DNA from: VBCG01 sp963805355
GTDB taxonomy: Bacteria > Pseudomonadota > Gammaproteobacteria > Burkholderiales > Casimicrobiaceae
Direction of reading: 5' to 3'
DNA: 64,000 nt
Assembly: GCA_963805355.1 (NCBI GenBank)
Contig: CAWDTZ010000001.1
Coordinates: 1 to 64,000 of the forward strand
In this document: positions 44,024 through 52,806 of the stretch, in pieces
Layout of the letters: each line of letters starts with the position of its first letter
How positions within the stretch are numbered: the stretch's first letter is position 1
Notes under the pieces: generated by a model
Database searches by the model: none
Told to the model about the DNA's origin: nothing
What the model saw: only the letters and a program-made list of their open reading frames with translations
Program-made: the position numbers and the translations under genes

Positions 44024-44926
44024 GTGCAAAGAATCCTGTTGATCGGTTGCGGTGATGTCGCCCTGCGCATCGCCGGCATGCTGCGCGGACGCGCGCAGGT
44101 GGTGGGGCTTACGCGACGCGCTGACGACGTAGCCAAATTGCGCGCCCACGACATCCTACCGCTGGTGGCCGATCTCGACGACTTGTCCTCCTTGCGCCGC
44201 CTCAATACCGCACCTTACGCCGTCGTGCACCTCGCGCCGCCGCCGGCCCATGGCAGCGATGATCCGCGGACGCAGCGGCTGGTGGCGGCCCTGTCGCGGG
44301 CGCAGATTATACCCCGGCGCTTTGTGTACATTTCCACGTCGGGGGTGTACGGCGATTGCGCCGGCGCGCGCATCGACGAGACCCGGCCGTTGCGCGCGCA
44401 GACGCCGCGCGCGCGCCGTCGCGTGGCCGCCGAAGCGCGCTTGCGCGCCTGGGCCGCGCGGGCCGGTGTGCCGCTGGCCATCATTCGCGCGCCGGGCATC
44501 TATGCGCAGTCGCGGCTGCCGCTCGAGCGCATCCGCCAGGGCACCCCGGTGCTGACACCGGACGACGATGTGTTCACCAATCACATCCATGCGGATGATC
44601 TGGCGCGCGCCGCCATTGCGGCGATCTATCACGGCAGCCCCAACCGCGCCTACAACGTGACGGACGACGCCGAGATGAAGATGGGCGGCTGGTTCGATGC
44701 GGTGGCCGATGCCCATCACCTGCAGCGTCCGCCACGCGTGTCCTGGGAAGAGGCCGAGCAGCGCATCGCGCCGATGCTGATGTCCTTCATGAGCGAATCG
44801 CGGCGGCTGTCCAACACTCGGATGAAGCGCGAGTTGCGCGTGCGCCTCGCCTATCCGACGCCGCAAGTGATGCTGTCCGCGGTGGCGCCGCGGCAATTGA
44901 AGAAGCAGCTGCCGCTCGCGCTGTGA
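44024..44926 (+). CDS. SDR-family NAD(P)-binding protein (YeeZ-like)
   Basis: GTG 44024 opens a 300-residue protein with the nucleotide loop LLIGCGDVALRIAGMLRG, an extended-SDR variant with GxGxxA. RRFVYISTSGVYGDCAG carries the Ser/Tyr region, and IRAPGIYA and FTNHIHADDLARAA are typical of the extended family. The usual YxxxK is not kept in place; PRARRRVAAEARLRAW aligns there instead. Substrate unknown. Its last codon overlaps the ubiA start (GTGA), so the two genes are coupled. Confidence 0.82.
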   Translation: MQRILLIGCGDVALRIAGMLRGRAQVVGLTRRADDVAKLRAHDILPLVADLDDLSSLRRLNTAPYAVVHLAPPPAHGSDDPRTQRLVAALSRAQIIPRRFVYISTSGVYGDCAGARIDETRPLRAQTPRARRRVAAEARLRAWAARAGVPLAIIRAPGIYAQSRLPLERIRQGTPVLTPDDDVFTNHIHADDLARAAIAAIYHGSPNRAYNVTDDAEMKMGGWFDAVADAHHLQRPPRVSWEEAEQRIAPMLMSFMSESRRLSNTRMKRELRVRLAYPTPQVMLSAVAPRQLKKQLPLAL

Positions 44927-45873
44927 ATGCGCCACAGGGCCAGTCGGGGCCCCCCACTCGCGATCCCGCCGGATTGCCGTCGTTGACCTGGCGCGAGCGG
45001 CTCAATGCCTACGAACAACTGGTGCGTCTCGACAAGCCGATCGGCATCCTCCTGCTGCTGTGGCCGACGCTCACCGCGCTGTGGATTGCCGCGTCCGGCG
45101 AGCCCACGGGTGCGCTGGTGGTGGTATTCGTGGTGGGCACGATCGTGATGCGTTGCGCTGGCTGCGCCTTCAACGACTGGGCCGACCGCGATTTCGATCT
45201 ACACGTGCAGCGCACGGCGCAACGGCCGCTCGCGCGGCGCGTGATCGCGCCCTGGGAGGCGCTGGTGGTCGCGGCAGGCTTCGCGCTGGCGGGGTTCGCG
45301 CTGGTGCTCGTGGCCACCAATACGATGACGTTGATCCTGTCCGGCGTCGGCCTGGCCATCAGCATTGCCTATCCGTTCTTCAAGCGGTTCTTCGCGCTGC
45401 CGCAGGCGTTCCTCGGCCTCGCGTTTTCGTTCGGCATTCCGATGGCTTATGCCGCGGTCTACGGTCGCGTGCCCTGGATGGGCTGGGTGCTGTTCGCGCT
45501 CAACCTGTTCTGGGTCGTGGCCTACGACACCGAATATGCGATGGTGGATCGCGATGACGACGTCAAGCTCGGCATGCGCACGTCGGCGCTCACGTTCGGC
45601 CGCTTCGACGTGCTGGCGGTTGCCGTCTGCTATGCGATCTATCTCGGCGGGATGGCGTGGGCAGGCTACCAGCTGCGGATGGGGGTCAATTACTGGGGTG
45701 GCCTCGCGGTGGCAGCCGTGCTGGCGTGTTACCACCTTGCGCTCATTCGCACGCGCGAGCGCGAGCGCTGCTTTCGAGCCTTCCTGTCCAATCACTGGCT
45801 GGGCTTCGCGATCTTCGTGGGCGTGGCGCTCGATTTCGCGGTGCGATTGCACGCCTGGCCGCATGTGTTCTAA
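44923..45873 (+). CDS. ubiA: 4-hydroxybenzoate polyprenyltransferase
   Basis: The product has 316 residues with nine helices. The first aspartate motif is NDWADRDFDLHVQRTAQRPLA, and the second, in DTEYAMVDRDDDVKLGMRT, binds the magnesium-diphosphate. It attaches the polyprenyl tail to 4-hydroxybenzoate, an early step of ubiquinone synthesis in the inner membrane. The UbiD decarboxylase is encoded at 49266. GTG 44923 overlaps the previous stop. Confidence 0.95.
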   Translation: MNAPQGQSGPPTRDPAGLPSLTWRERLNAYEQLVRLDKPIGILLLLWPTLTALWIAASGEPTGALVVVFVVGTIVMRCAGCAFNDWADRDFDLHVQRTAQRPLARRVIAPWEALVVAAGFALAGFALVLVATNTMTLILSGVGLAISIAYPFFKRFFALPQAFLGLAFSFGIPMAYAAVYGRVPWMGWVLFALNLFWVVAYDTEYAMVDRDDDVKLGMRTSALTFGRFDVLAVAVCYAIYLGGMAWAGYQLRMGVNYWGGLAVAAVLACYHLALIRTRERERCFRAFLSNHWLGFAIFVGVALDFAVRLHAWPHVF

Positions 45874-45884
45874 GGTCGTGATCG

Positions 45885-46421
45885 GTGCAGCTGCGCGGAC
45901 TGCCTCCCGTACTCGCCGCGGAAACGCGCGTGCTGGTGCTGGGCAGCTTCCCTGGGGCCGCATCGCTGGCGGCACGCGCCTATTATGCGCATCCGCGCAA
46001 TCACTTCTGGCCAATCATGGCCGCGTTGCTGCGCGAGCCGTTGGTTGCGATGCCTTATTCGGCGCGGCTTGCAACATTGCGCACACACCGGGTCGGACTG
46101 TGGGACACGATTGTCGCCTGCCAACGCCCCGGCAGCCTCGACGCGGCGATCCGCGATCCGATGCCCGCCACGCCGGCGCGCGTGGCTCGGCGAGCCCCGG
46201 CGCTGCGTCTCGTGTGCTTCAACGGCAAGACCGCGGCGCGGGCCGCGCCCGAGTGGGAGGCCGCCGGGTATGCGACGCTGGCATTGCCATCCACCAGTCC
46301 CGCCTACACACTGCCATTGGCGGAGAAGCTTGCCGCCTGGCAAGCGATTGCGGATCATCTGGCGGAGGGCCTTGCCGGAACGTCCACAGTTGCGGTGTTG
46401 GCCTCGCCTGCGGATGGTTGA
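45885..46421 (+). CDS. DNA-deoxyinosine glycosylase (uracil-DNA-glycosylase superfamily)
   Basis: The product has 178 residues. The active-site strand LVLGSFPGAASLAARAYYAH followed by PRNHFWPIM is diagnostic for the hypoxanthine-DNA glycosylase branch. VGLWDTIVACQRPGSLDAAI and LPSTSPAYT with the substrate-loop serine complete the pattern. It removes deaminated adenine (hypoxanthine) from DNA to start base-excision repair. It begins 11 bases after ubiA and is likely in the same transcript. Confidence 0.88.
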   Translation: MQLRGLPPVLAAETRVLVLGSFPGAASLAARAYYAHPRNHFWPIMAALLREPLVAMPYSARLATLRTHRVGLWDTIVACQRPGSLDAAIRDPMPATPARVARRAPALRLVCFNGKTAARAAPEWEAAGYATLALPSTSPAYTLPLAEKLAAWQAIADHLAEGLAGTSTVAVLASPADG

Positions 46422-46455
46422 TCGGAACGACAGGATGACGGATAAGGAGCGCCCG

Positions 46456-47076
46456 ATGCGACACCTACGCACACGAATGCTGCTGGCGCTGGTCCTGCTG
46501 TGCGCGACACTGCCCGTGCGCGGCGCCGTGGCGGGTTTCCCCGATGTCGTCGACTCGTCGTTCACCGAAGGCAACGGCGATCGCACCTTGCAGCTTTACA
46601 TCGTCGTGCCGGCCTCGGCCAAGGACGCGTTCGCGGCCTTCGCCACGACGGATGGCTGGAAGACGTGGGCCGTGCCATTCGCGGTGGGTGAGCCGCGCGT
46701 GGGCGCGATCATGGAAACTGCCTATCGTCTCGATGCCAAGGCGGGCGATCGTCGCAACATCAAAAACCAGTTCATCGCGTGGCTGCCCGAGCGCCTGCTG
46801 GTTTTTCGCAACGTGCAGGCGCCGCCTGACCTTCCGAACGCCGACCTGTTTGCCAAGGTCGTTACCGTGGTCGAGTTCGTCCCGCTGGGTCCGGCCTCCA
46901 CCCGGATCGTGATGTCGGGCGTGGGCTACGGACCGGAACCGGGCTTCGACGCACTTTACAAGATGTTCCAGGACGGCAATGCGTGGTCGCTGACCAAGCT
47001 GAAGCAGCGCTTCGAGACCGGGCCGGTCGACTGGATGGTGCAGCTGGCACCGAAGCTTCATCCGATGCCCAAATAG
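46456..47076 (+). CDS. Exported SRPBCC (START/AHSA1-like) domain protein
   Basis: AAGGAG before ATG 46456 and the signal peptide (RMLLALVLLCATLPVRGAVA) fix the start; an ATG at 46435 would lengthen the n-region. The 206-residue product has a helix-grip fold: LQLYIVVPASAKDAFAAFAT with DGWKTW, MET near AYRLDAKAG, and LVFRNVQAPP, ending with a long helix (FDALYKMFQDGNAWSLTKL). Such domains bind hydrophobic ligands in a pocket. Being secreted is less usual for the family. The ligand is unknown. Confidence 0.8.
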   Translation: MRHLRTRMLLALVLLCATLPVRGAVAGFPDVVDSSFTEGNGDRTLQLYIVVPASAKDAFAAFATTDGWKTWAVPFAVGEPRVGAIMETAYRLDAKAGDRRNIKNQFIAWLPERLLVFRNVQAPPDLPNADLFAKVVTVVEFVPLGPASTRIVMSGVGYGPEPGFDALYKMFQDGNAWSLTKLKQRFETGPVDWMVQLAPKLHPMPK

Positions 47077-47143
47077 CGAGTCACGCGCCTGCCCGTCCCC
47101 GCCGCTGGCGAGACAACAACAACTCAACGCAGCGAGGATCCAT

Positions 47144-47929
47144 TTGAACTCGACCATGCAGGACAAGATCGTCGTCGTCACAGGCGCCTCGAAGGGCATC
47201 GGCCTCGCGTGCGCACGCGCCTTTGCCGTCGCGGGCGCCAGGGTGGCGATCGTTGCGCGCAGCCGCGCCAATCTCGATGCGGCGCTGGCCGCGATGCCGC
47301 CTGTGCGGCACGCGCCGCTGGCGATCGTCGCCGATCTCACCCGTGCCGCGGACGCGGCACGGATGGTGGACGAAGCCGTCGCGGCGCTCGGCGAGATTGA
47401 CGTGCTCGTCAATTCGGCCGGCGCGGCCAAGAGAACCGCCCCTGCCGATCTCGACGCGCAGGCCTGGCGCGATGCGATGGACGCCAAATTCTTCAGCTAT
47501 ATCCAGCCGACCGATCTCGTGATCAAGCGTATGGCCAGGCGCGGCCGCGGTGCCATCGTCAACATCATCGGCATGGGGGGCAAGACGGCCAATCCGATCC
47601 ACCTGCCGGGCGGTTCCGCCAACGCTGCCTTGATGCTGGCCACAGCGGGCCTCGCCGCAGCCTACGGACCGCAGGGCGTGCGCGTGAACGCGATCAGCCC
47701 GGGCGGGACCTTGACCGGTCGCGTGCAGGAGGGGCTGGCGGTGGAAGCGAAGATGACCGGCACGCCCGAGGCCGAATTGCTGGCGCGGCAGCAGGCGAAG
47801 ATCCCGCTGCGGCGATTGGGTTCGCCGGAGGAAGTGGCGCAGGTGGCGCTGTTCCTCGCCTCCGATGCCGCCAGCTATGTCACTGGTGCGATCATCCCGA
47901 TGGATGGCGGACAGGCCGCTGTGATCTAA
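47144..47929 (+). CDS. SDR-fold protein lacking the catalytic Tyr and Lys
   Basis: The product has 261 residues. The NAD(P) loop TGASKGIG and the NSAG strand are intact. The serine strand region is VNIIGMGGKTANPIHLP. Where YxxxK belongs it reads G156-G-S-A-N160, so both catalytic residues are gone, while the C-terminal PLRRLGSPEEVAQVALFLAS and VTGAIIPMDGG are normal. A BKR-like SDR group without the catalytic set is known. The protein probably binds a nucleotide but is not a standard dehydrogenase. Its stop overlaps the end of the MFS gene by four bases on the other strand. Confidence 0.87.
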   Translation: MNSTMQDKIVVVTGASKGIGLACARAFAVAGARVAIVARSRANLDAALAAMPPVRHAPLAIVADLTRAADAARMVDEAVAALGEIDVLVNSAGAAKRTAPADLDAQAWRDAMDAKFFSYIQPTDLVIKRMARRGRGAIVNIIGMGGKTANPIHLPGGSANAALMLATAGLAAAYGPQGVRVNAISPGGTLTGRVQEGLAVEAKMTGTPEAELLARQQAKIPLRRLGSPEEVAQVALFLASDAASYVTGAIIPMDGGQAAVI

Positions 47930-49185
47930 CGCGAAGGCGAGCGCTCGCGCACCAGCCAGGTTGCCGCGGCGCCCATGCAGGCGCTTCCGGCCAGCAGCCA
48001 TAACGCATGCTGCCACGCCAGCGCGGCGTCGCCCGCCGCGCGGCCGCGGTCCAGCACATGGCCAACCCACGGCTGCAGGATGCCGGTGCCGAGAAAGATG
48101 CCGACGTTGACCACCGCCGTGGCCATGCCGGAAAATTCGGGCCGGTTCACCTCCTTGGCCACCGCCCACGACAGCGTGAAGCCCGGAATCAGCAGGCCCA
48201 TCAGCAGGAACCACCCGAGCGTCGCGGCCAGCGGCCACCGCACGTCGAGCAGCCACGGCAGCCATGTCAGCGCGAACAGCAGCGTGCAGATGCGCATCAG
48301 GCCGCGACGATTGCCCATTCGATCGGACAGCGTGCCGATGGCCAGCGAGCCGAACGCCACGCCGAGCAGCAACAGGCTGCCATGCTGGGCCGCGGTCACG
48401 CGCGACATGCCGTGCACTTCAACGAGATAGGGCACGGCCCAGAGTCCGGCAAAGGCGAGATAGCTGCCACCGATGCCGAAGTTGACAAAGAAGCCGGGCC
48501 AGGTGGCGGGATTGGCCAGCACCTGGCGCAACGCGTGCGACCAGTGCGCGCCGACGCTGGTCGTCGGTGCAGTGGTGTTCACGGGTGCGAAGCCCAGGTC
48601 CTGCGGACGGTCGCGCACCTTCCACCACGTCGCCGCGCCGAGCAGCAATGACAATGCGGCCAGACCCAGGAACACGTTGCGCCACGACGTCTGCGTGACC
48701 AGCCACGCCAGCGGCGCGCCTGCGATCACCGCCCCGATGTTGCCGGCGAACATCGTCACGCCGTTCAGCGTGGCGAAGCGATTGGCGGGAAACCACACCG
48801 CGCTGATCTTGAGAATGCCGATGAATGCGACCGCGACGCCCACGCCGACCAGCGTCCGCCCCAGCGCCGCCACTTCCCAGGTGGGCGCCAGCGCAAAAGC
48901 GAAGGAACCGATGCCGGCGAGCAGCGAGCCGAAGGTGAGGATCCGGCGCGGGCCGAGCGTGTCGGCCAGCACACCGACCGGGATCTGCAGCAGCGTGTAG
49001 ACGTAGAAATACGTCGCCGCCACGGTGCCGAGCGTGGCGGCGTTGATCGTGAATGCGCGCGACAACTCACCCGCGATCGCCGCGGGCGCGGTCCGATGGA
49101 AGAAGGAGAGGACAAAGCTGGCGAGCACGATTCCGAACACGACGCGACGCGCATGCAAAAAACGGTCGTCGTGCGCTTTCTCCAT
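47926..49185 (-). CDS. Major facilitator superfamily transporter
   Basis: The product has 419 residues with twelve helices. The loop after helix 2 reads PVGVLADTLGPRRILTFGSL, the MFS motif A, repeated in the second half as GTLSDRMGNRRGLMRI. FFHRTAPAAIAGELSRAF at the start is typical of the sugar-phosphate/anion-symporter-like (ACS) branch. Substrate unknown; organic anions are most usual for this branch. The promoter region is shared with ubiD, which is divergent with 80 bases between. Confidence 0.88.
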   Translation of the reverse strand: MEKAHDDRFLHARRVVFGIVLASFVLSFFHRTAPAAIAGELSRAFTINAATLGTVAATYFYVYTLLQIPVGVLADTLGPRRILTFGSLLAGIGSFAFALAPTWEVAALGRTLVGVGVAVAFIGILKISAVWFPANRFATLNGVTMFAGNIGAVIAGAPLAWLVTQTSWRNVFLGLAALSLLLGAATWWKVRDRPQDLGFAPVNTTAPTTSVGAHWSHALRQVLANPATWPGFFVNFGIGGSYLAFAGLWAVPYLVEVHGMSRVTAAQHGSLLLLGVAFGSLAIGTLSDRMGNRRGLMRICTLLFALTWLPWLLDVRWPLAATLGWFLLMGLLIPGFTLSWAVAKEVNRPEFSGMATAVVNVGIFLGTGILQPWVGHVLDRGRAAGDAALAWQHALWLLAGSACMGAAATWLVRERSPSR

Positions 49186-49265
49186 CCGCCATTCTAGCGT
49201 TGGTTACAATGCGCTGGCCGCGACGCCAGTTGCGGCGCCTATCCGCCGCGCGACAATCATCCCTC

Positions 49266-50783
49266 ATGGCCTACCGCGATCTCCGCGATTTCATCCAACA
49301 GCTCGAGGCGCGCGGCGAACTGCGGCGTGTGCTGCAGCCGGTGGACCCGAGGCTTGAAATGACCGAGCTGTGCGACCGCGTGCTGAAGGCCGGTGGTCCG
49401 GCGCTGCTGTTCGAGCATCCGGTGGGCGATTTTGGCGCGCCCGGTGGCGGCACGATTCCCGTTCTGGGCAATCTCTTCGGCACGCCGCAGCGGGTGGCGC
49501 GCGCGATGGGCGCGGACGGTGACAACTGGCGCGAGGCCCTGCGTGAGATCGGCAAGCTGCTCGCGTTCCTGAAGGAGCCCGAGCCGCCGAAGAGCCTGAA
49601 GGATGCATGGCAGAACACGCGGCCGGTGTTCATGAAGGTGCTGGACATGGCGCCGAAGGAGCGCAGTTCGGGGCCGTGCCAGGACGTGGTGTGGGAGGGG
49701 GCGGAGGTCGACCTCGCGCGCCTGCCGGTGCAGACGTGCTGGCCGGGCGACGTCGGGCCGCTGATCACGTGGGGCCTGACCGTCACGCGCGGCCCGCACA
49801 AGAAGCGACAGAACCTCGGCATCTATCGGCAGCAGGTGATTGCGCGCAACAAGGTGATCATGCGCTGGCTCGCCCATCGCGGCGGCGCGCTCGATTTCCG
49901 CGATCACGCGCTCGCCCATCCGGGCACGCCGTTTCCCCTTGCCGTTGCGCTGGGTGCGGATCCGGCCACGATCCTGGGCGCGGTCACACCGGTGCCGGAT
50001 TCGCTGTCCGAGTACCAGTTCGCTGGATTGCTACGCGGCGGGCGCACCGAAATCGTGAAGTGCCTGAGTCACGATCTGCAGGTGCCCGCCGCGGCGGAGA
50101 TCGTGCTGGAAGGCTTCATCGCGCCCGATGCGGCGGATCCGTCGGGTTACGAGACGGCCGCGGAGGGGCCCTTCGGCGATCACACGGGTTACTACAACGA
50201 GGTGGAGCGTTTTCCGGTGCTGACGATAGCGCGCATGACGATGCGCCGCGATCCGATCTATCACTCGACTTACACGGGCAAGCCGCCGGACGAACCGGCG
50301 ATGCTGGGCGTGGCGCTGAACGAAGTGTTCGTGCCGTTGCTGCAGAAGCAGTTTCCGGAGATCACGGACTTCTACCTGCCACCGGAAGGCTGTTCGTACC
50401 GGCTGGCGGTGGTGTCGATGAAGAAACAATATGCAGGTCACGCCAAGCGGGTGATGTTCGGCGTGTGGAGTTTCCTGCGGCAGTTCATGTACACGAAGTT
50501 CATCATCGTGACGGACGACGACATCGACATCCGCGACTGGAAGGAAGTGGTGTGGGCGCTGACCACACGGGTGGATCCATCCCGCGACACGCTGCTGGTG
50601 GCGTCCACGCCGATCGACTACCTCGACTTTGCATCGCCCGTGGCGGGACTGGGCAGCAAGATGGGCATCGACGCCACCAACAAGTGGCCGGGGGAAACGT
50701 CGCGCGAGTGGGGTCGGCCGATCGCGATGGATGCTGCAGTGAAGTCACGCGTCGACGTGCTATGGCGGGAACTGGGGCTGTAG
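49266..50783 (+). CDS. ubiD: 4-hydroxy-3-polyprenylbenzoate decarboxylase
   Basis: ATG 49266 begins MAYRDLRDFIQQLEARGELR, the standard UbiD start; the open frame upstream is not coding. In the 505-residue product the prenylated-FMN site is visible in NLGIYRQQVIARNKVIMRWL with AHRGGA after it, and in EGPFGDHTGYY with the catalytic Glu. IVTDDDIDIRDWKEVVWAL follows later. It decarboxylates the polyprenylated ring in ubiquinone synthesis, working after UbiA (44923). It needs prenyl-FMN from UbiX, which is not in the window. Confidence 0.95.
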   Translation: MAYRDLRDFIQQLEARGELRRVLQPVDPRLEMTELCDRVLKAGGPALLFEHPVGDFGAPGGGTIPVLGNLFGTPQRVARAMGADGDNWREALREIGKLLAFLKEPEPPKSLKDAWQNTRPVFMKVLDMAPKERSSGPCQDVVWEGAEVDLARLPVQTCWPGDVGPLITWGLTVTRGPHKKRQNLGIYRQQVIARNKVIMRWLAHRGGALDFRDHALAHPGTPFPLAVALGADPATILGAVTPVPDSLSEYQFAGLLRGGRTEIVKCLSHDLQVPAAAEIVLEGFIAPDAADPSGYETAAEGPFGDHTGYYNEVERFPVLTIARMTMRRDPIYHSTYTGKPPDEPAMLGVALNEVFVPLLQKQFPEITDFYLPPEGCSYRLAVVSMKKQYAGHAKRVMFGVWSFLRQFMYTKFIIVTDDDIDIRDWKEVVWALTTRVDPSRDTLLVASTPIDYLDFASPVAGLGSKMGIDATNKWPGETSREWGRPIAMDAAVKSRVDVLWRELGL

Positions 50784-50851
50784 ACGCGTCTTCCTTATTC
50801 GTTGCCGCGACGTTGTTCGTTATGGCGTGTATTCAGTTCTGCCGGCGCCGC

Positions 50852-50933
50852 GGCGTGCGGTACCGCTTTCCTGCTGAAGTCGGGGTCAAATCGACGACCC
50901 CTCCAATTCAGCCGGAAAGCGGTACCGCACGCC
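50852..50933. repeat. Long palindromic element after ubiD (MITE/REP-like)
   Basis: A 20-bp arm at 50852-50871 is the perfect reverse complement of 50914-50933. Pairing extends inward over GCTGAA/TTCAGC with one mismatch, and an inner GGGGTC/GACCCC pair sits at 50882-50901. Both outer arms contain the Acc65I-like GGTACC. No gene lies in 50784-51101. The size (about 82 bp) and symmetry suggest a small non-autonomous element or a strong bidirectional terminator between the convergent ubiD and YqjK-like genes. Confidence 0.65.
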
Positions 50934-51101
50934 ACGTCGCGCATTGTCATTGTGCGATGGAAACGTGCGGCGTTCGCGCCACGTCGCGCTGCGTCTTTGT
51001 AAAACTGCTCTTCTCGACGCAAGAACGCGCGTACCGTTTCGTCCGGACGTCATGACGACTGCCTGGACTCGCGCCAGAACTAAGGCCACTTACGGATAAG
51101 C

Positions 51102-51377
51102 CTACCCGCGCCAGGACCGGAAGATCCGCATCCCCATCATCCCGAGCGAGACGTAGCGCAACACGCGGCGCATCTTGCCGATGCCGATGATCGGGATCGC
51201 GACGGCCAGTACCTTCGAGGCGATCGAGAACGCGCGCGAACCCGGCGTGCTGGGCCGGCGCGGCGGCGACACCACGGCGCGCATGTCGTACCAAGCCAGC
51301 AGCGCCTGCATCCGCTCCAGGTCGGCCTGCGCGATGAGTCGCGCCTTGCGTTCGGCCAGGTCGCTGGCGTTGCTCAT
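51102..51377 (-). CDS. YqjK-like protein
   Basis: The product has 91 residues. It begins with a basic/acidic helix (LAERKARLIAQADLERMQALLAWYD). A short hydrophobic region (VLAVAIPIIGIGKMRRVLRYVSLGMMGMRIF) follows near the C-terminus. This layout and its place after a phage-holin-like gene and a DUF883 gene match the yqjD-yqjE-yqjK set of enterobacteria and betaproteobacteria. In E. coli the DUF883 members bind ribosomes at the membrane in stationary phase; the role of YqjK is unclear. Its ATG overlaps the previous stop (ATGA). Confidence 0.75.
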   Translation of the reverse strand: MSNASDLAERKARLIAQADLERMQALLAWYDMRAVVSPPRRPSTPGSRAFSIASKVLAVAIPIIGIGKMRRVLRYVSLGMMGMRIFRSWRG

Positions 51378-51790
51378 GGCGCGGTGTGCCTGGAAGTGGC
51401 CCGGGCCAGCGCGTCGCGATCCTTTTCAAGTTCGGCGAGTGATGCGGCAAACGGTGTAGGCGCGGTGCGCGCCACGCCGGCGCGCCACCACAGGCACGCG
51501 GCCCCGGCACCGGTGAACACGACGATCACGCCGACGATGGCCGCCATGCGATTGGTGTCCCAGTACCAGGTGATGACACCGACCGCGACGAACAGCACTG
51601 CGAAGAGCAGGCATCCCAGCCCGGCGACGAGCAGGGCCAATTGCTGCCCGACACGCGCGCGCTCCTCGGCATATTCGACGGACGCAAGCTCGGCACGCGT
51701 ACGTACCGTGCCCAGCAACGCCGCCAGCAACGACGAAATCGACGCGCTCAGCGGCCGAGTGCCGGCGTCATTGTCGTCGGAATCGGCCAT
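51374..51790 (-). CDS. Phage-holin superfamily III-like protein (YqjE family)
   Basis: The product has 138 residues. An N-terminal amphipathic region (SISSLLAALLGTVRTRAELASVEY) is followed by two adjoining helices, LALLVAGLGCLLFAVLFVAVGVITW and MAAIVGVIVVFTGAGAACLWW. A charged tail (LAELEKDRDALARA) closes it. This is the YqjE/holin III layout. It is the middle gene of the trio, 24 bases after the DUF883 gene. A membrane-stress role is inferred only. Confidence 0.85.
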   Translation of the reverse strand: MADSDDNDAGTRPLSASISSLLAALLGTVRTRAELASVEYAEERARVGQQLALLVAGLGCLLFAVLFVAVGVITWYWDTNRMAAIVGVIVVFTGAGAACLWWRAGVARTAPTPFAASLAELEKDRDALARATSRHTAP

Positions 51791-51814
51791 AGGGTAGGCG
51801 CGCCAGTGTCGCGT

Positions 51815-52117
51815 TCAGCGACGATTCATCAACAGCCCGACGGCTAGGCCGACGGCCGCGGCGATGCCGATCGCCTGCCATGGATGATCATGCACATAGT
51901 CGTCGGTGACGCGCGCGGAATGCTTGGCGCGGTCCACCGCCTCGCCTTGGAGTTCCTGCAGTTTCAGCTTGGCCGACAGCAGGCGAGATTCCACCTGTGA
52001 GCGCAGGTCGCGCGCCTTGTCGCCGGTTTCGCGGGATGCCTTGTCCAGAAGCGTTTCGGCTTCGGAGAGCACGTTGGAAAATTCGTCGGCGAGTTTGCCA
52101 CGGGTGGTGTCGGACAT
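51815..52117 (-). CDS. DUF883-family protein (YqjD/ElaB-like)
   Basis: ATG 52117 has GGAG nine bases upstream and gives 100 residues. A long amphipathic helix (LADEFSNVLSEAETLLDKAS, SQVESRLLSAKLKLQELQ) is followed by the family signature VHDHPWQAIGIAAAVGLAVGLLMNRR, a C-terminal membrane anchor. E. coli YqjD and ElaB tether ribosomes to the inner membrane in stationary phase. First gene of the trio. Confidence 0.9.
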   Translation of the reverse strand: MSDTTRGKLADEFSNVLSEAETLLDKASRETGDKARDLRSQVESRLLSAKLKLQELQGEAVDRAKHSARVTDDYVHDHPWQAIGIAAAVGLAVGLLMNRR

Positions 52118-52347
52118 GGTCGGCTCCATTGGCGGGGAACAAGTTGCAGGCGCATTGATCAACCTGGGGAGTCATTATAGCCACTGTGGAGGGAGGGGGC
52201 ACCTTACGGGCCTCCGCCGGGGCAACACGCCACATCGTCGCCCCCTGGCACCAGTCGTCCACCGGCTATTGACGTGGAGGGGGGCGGCCTCATCTTCTTC
52301 GCCACGGGCGCCGACGTGCGGCGAACCAGACGATCCGGAGACAAGCC

Positions 52348-52770
52348 GTGGCCGATTTTCCTGCTCCTCAATCCGCTCCCGGCAGTTCCACTGTGCCCAT
52401 TACGGCAGGCGTGCTCGCCTACGCGCTGTTCGCCATCGCGGCGATCACGTCAATCGCGTCTTCCGGCCTGCCGTTCATCGCGCCGGTGTTCGGCCTGCTG
52501 GGCATCGTCGGGGTCATCGTCTGCTACGTCAAGCGCGACGATGCCGCGGGGAGCTGGGTGGCCTCGCACATGACGTGGCTGATTCGCACCTTCTGGTGGT
52601 CCCTGCTGTGGTCGGTGCTTGGCTGGATCACGTTGTTCACCCTCGGCCTGATCCTGATCGGCATCCCGATCGCGCTCGCCATCTGGTTCGTGTCCGGAGT
52701 GTGGGTGCTCTACCGCGTGGTCAAGGGCTACCTGCTGTTCAAAGACAGCCGCGCCATCCCGGGCGTTTGA
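52348..52770 (+). CDS. DUF4870-like membrane protein
   Basis: GTG 52348 with CGGAGA before it opens 140 residues. Three to four helices are seen: AGVLAYALFAIAAITSIA, LPFIAPVFGLLGIVGVIVCYV, TFWWSLLWSVLGWITLFTLG and LILIGIPIALAIWFVSGVWVLY, the last followed by RVVKGYLLFKDSRAI. The WV-A-SHMTWLIRTFW segment and the RVVKG end are typical of small membrane proteins annotated DUF4870 or TIGR-type unknowns. Function not known. It converges on dacB across a 15-bp hairpin. Confidence 0.8.
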   Translation: MADFPAPQSAPGSSTVPITAGVLAYALFAIAAITSIASSGLPFIAPVFGLLGIVGVIVCYVKRDDAAGSWVASHMTWLIRTFWWSLLWSVLGWITLFTLGLILIGIPIALAIWFVSGVWVLYRVVKGYLLFKDSRAIPGV

Positions 52771-52772
52771 AA

Positions 52773-52806
52773 CCGGCGTTGCATCGGCCTACCGATGCAA
52801 CGCCGG
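52773..52806. terminator. Perfect 15-bp hairpin spanning the dacB stop codon
   Basis: CCGGCGTTGCATCGG and CCGATGCAACGCCGG pair without a mismatch around a CCTA loop. The TAG stop of dacB lies in the loop region, and the convergent membrane gene ends three bases before the left arm. It can form on both transcripts. There is no T-run, so it is a terminator-like or RNA-end-protecting hairpin. Confidence 0.6.
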
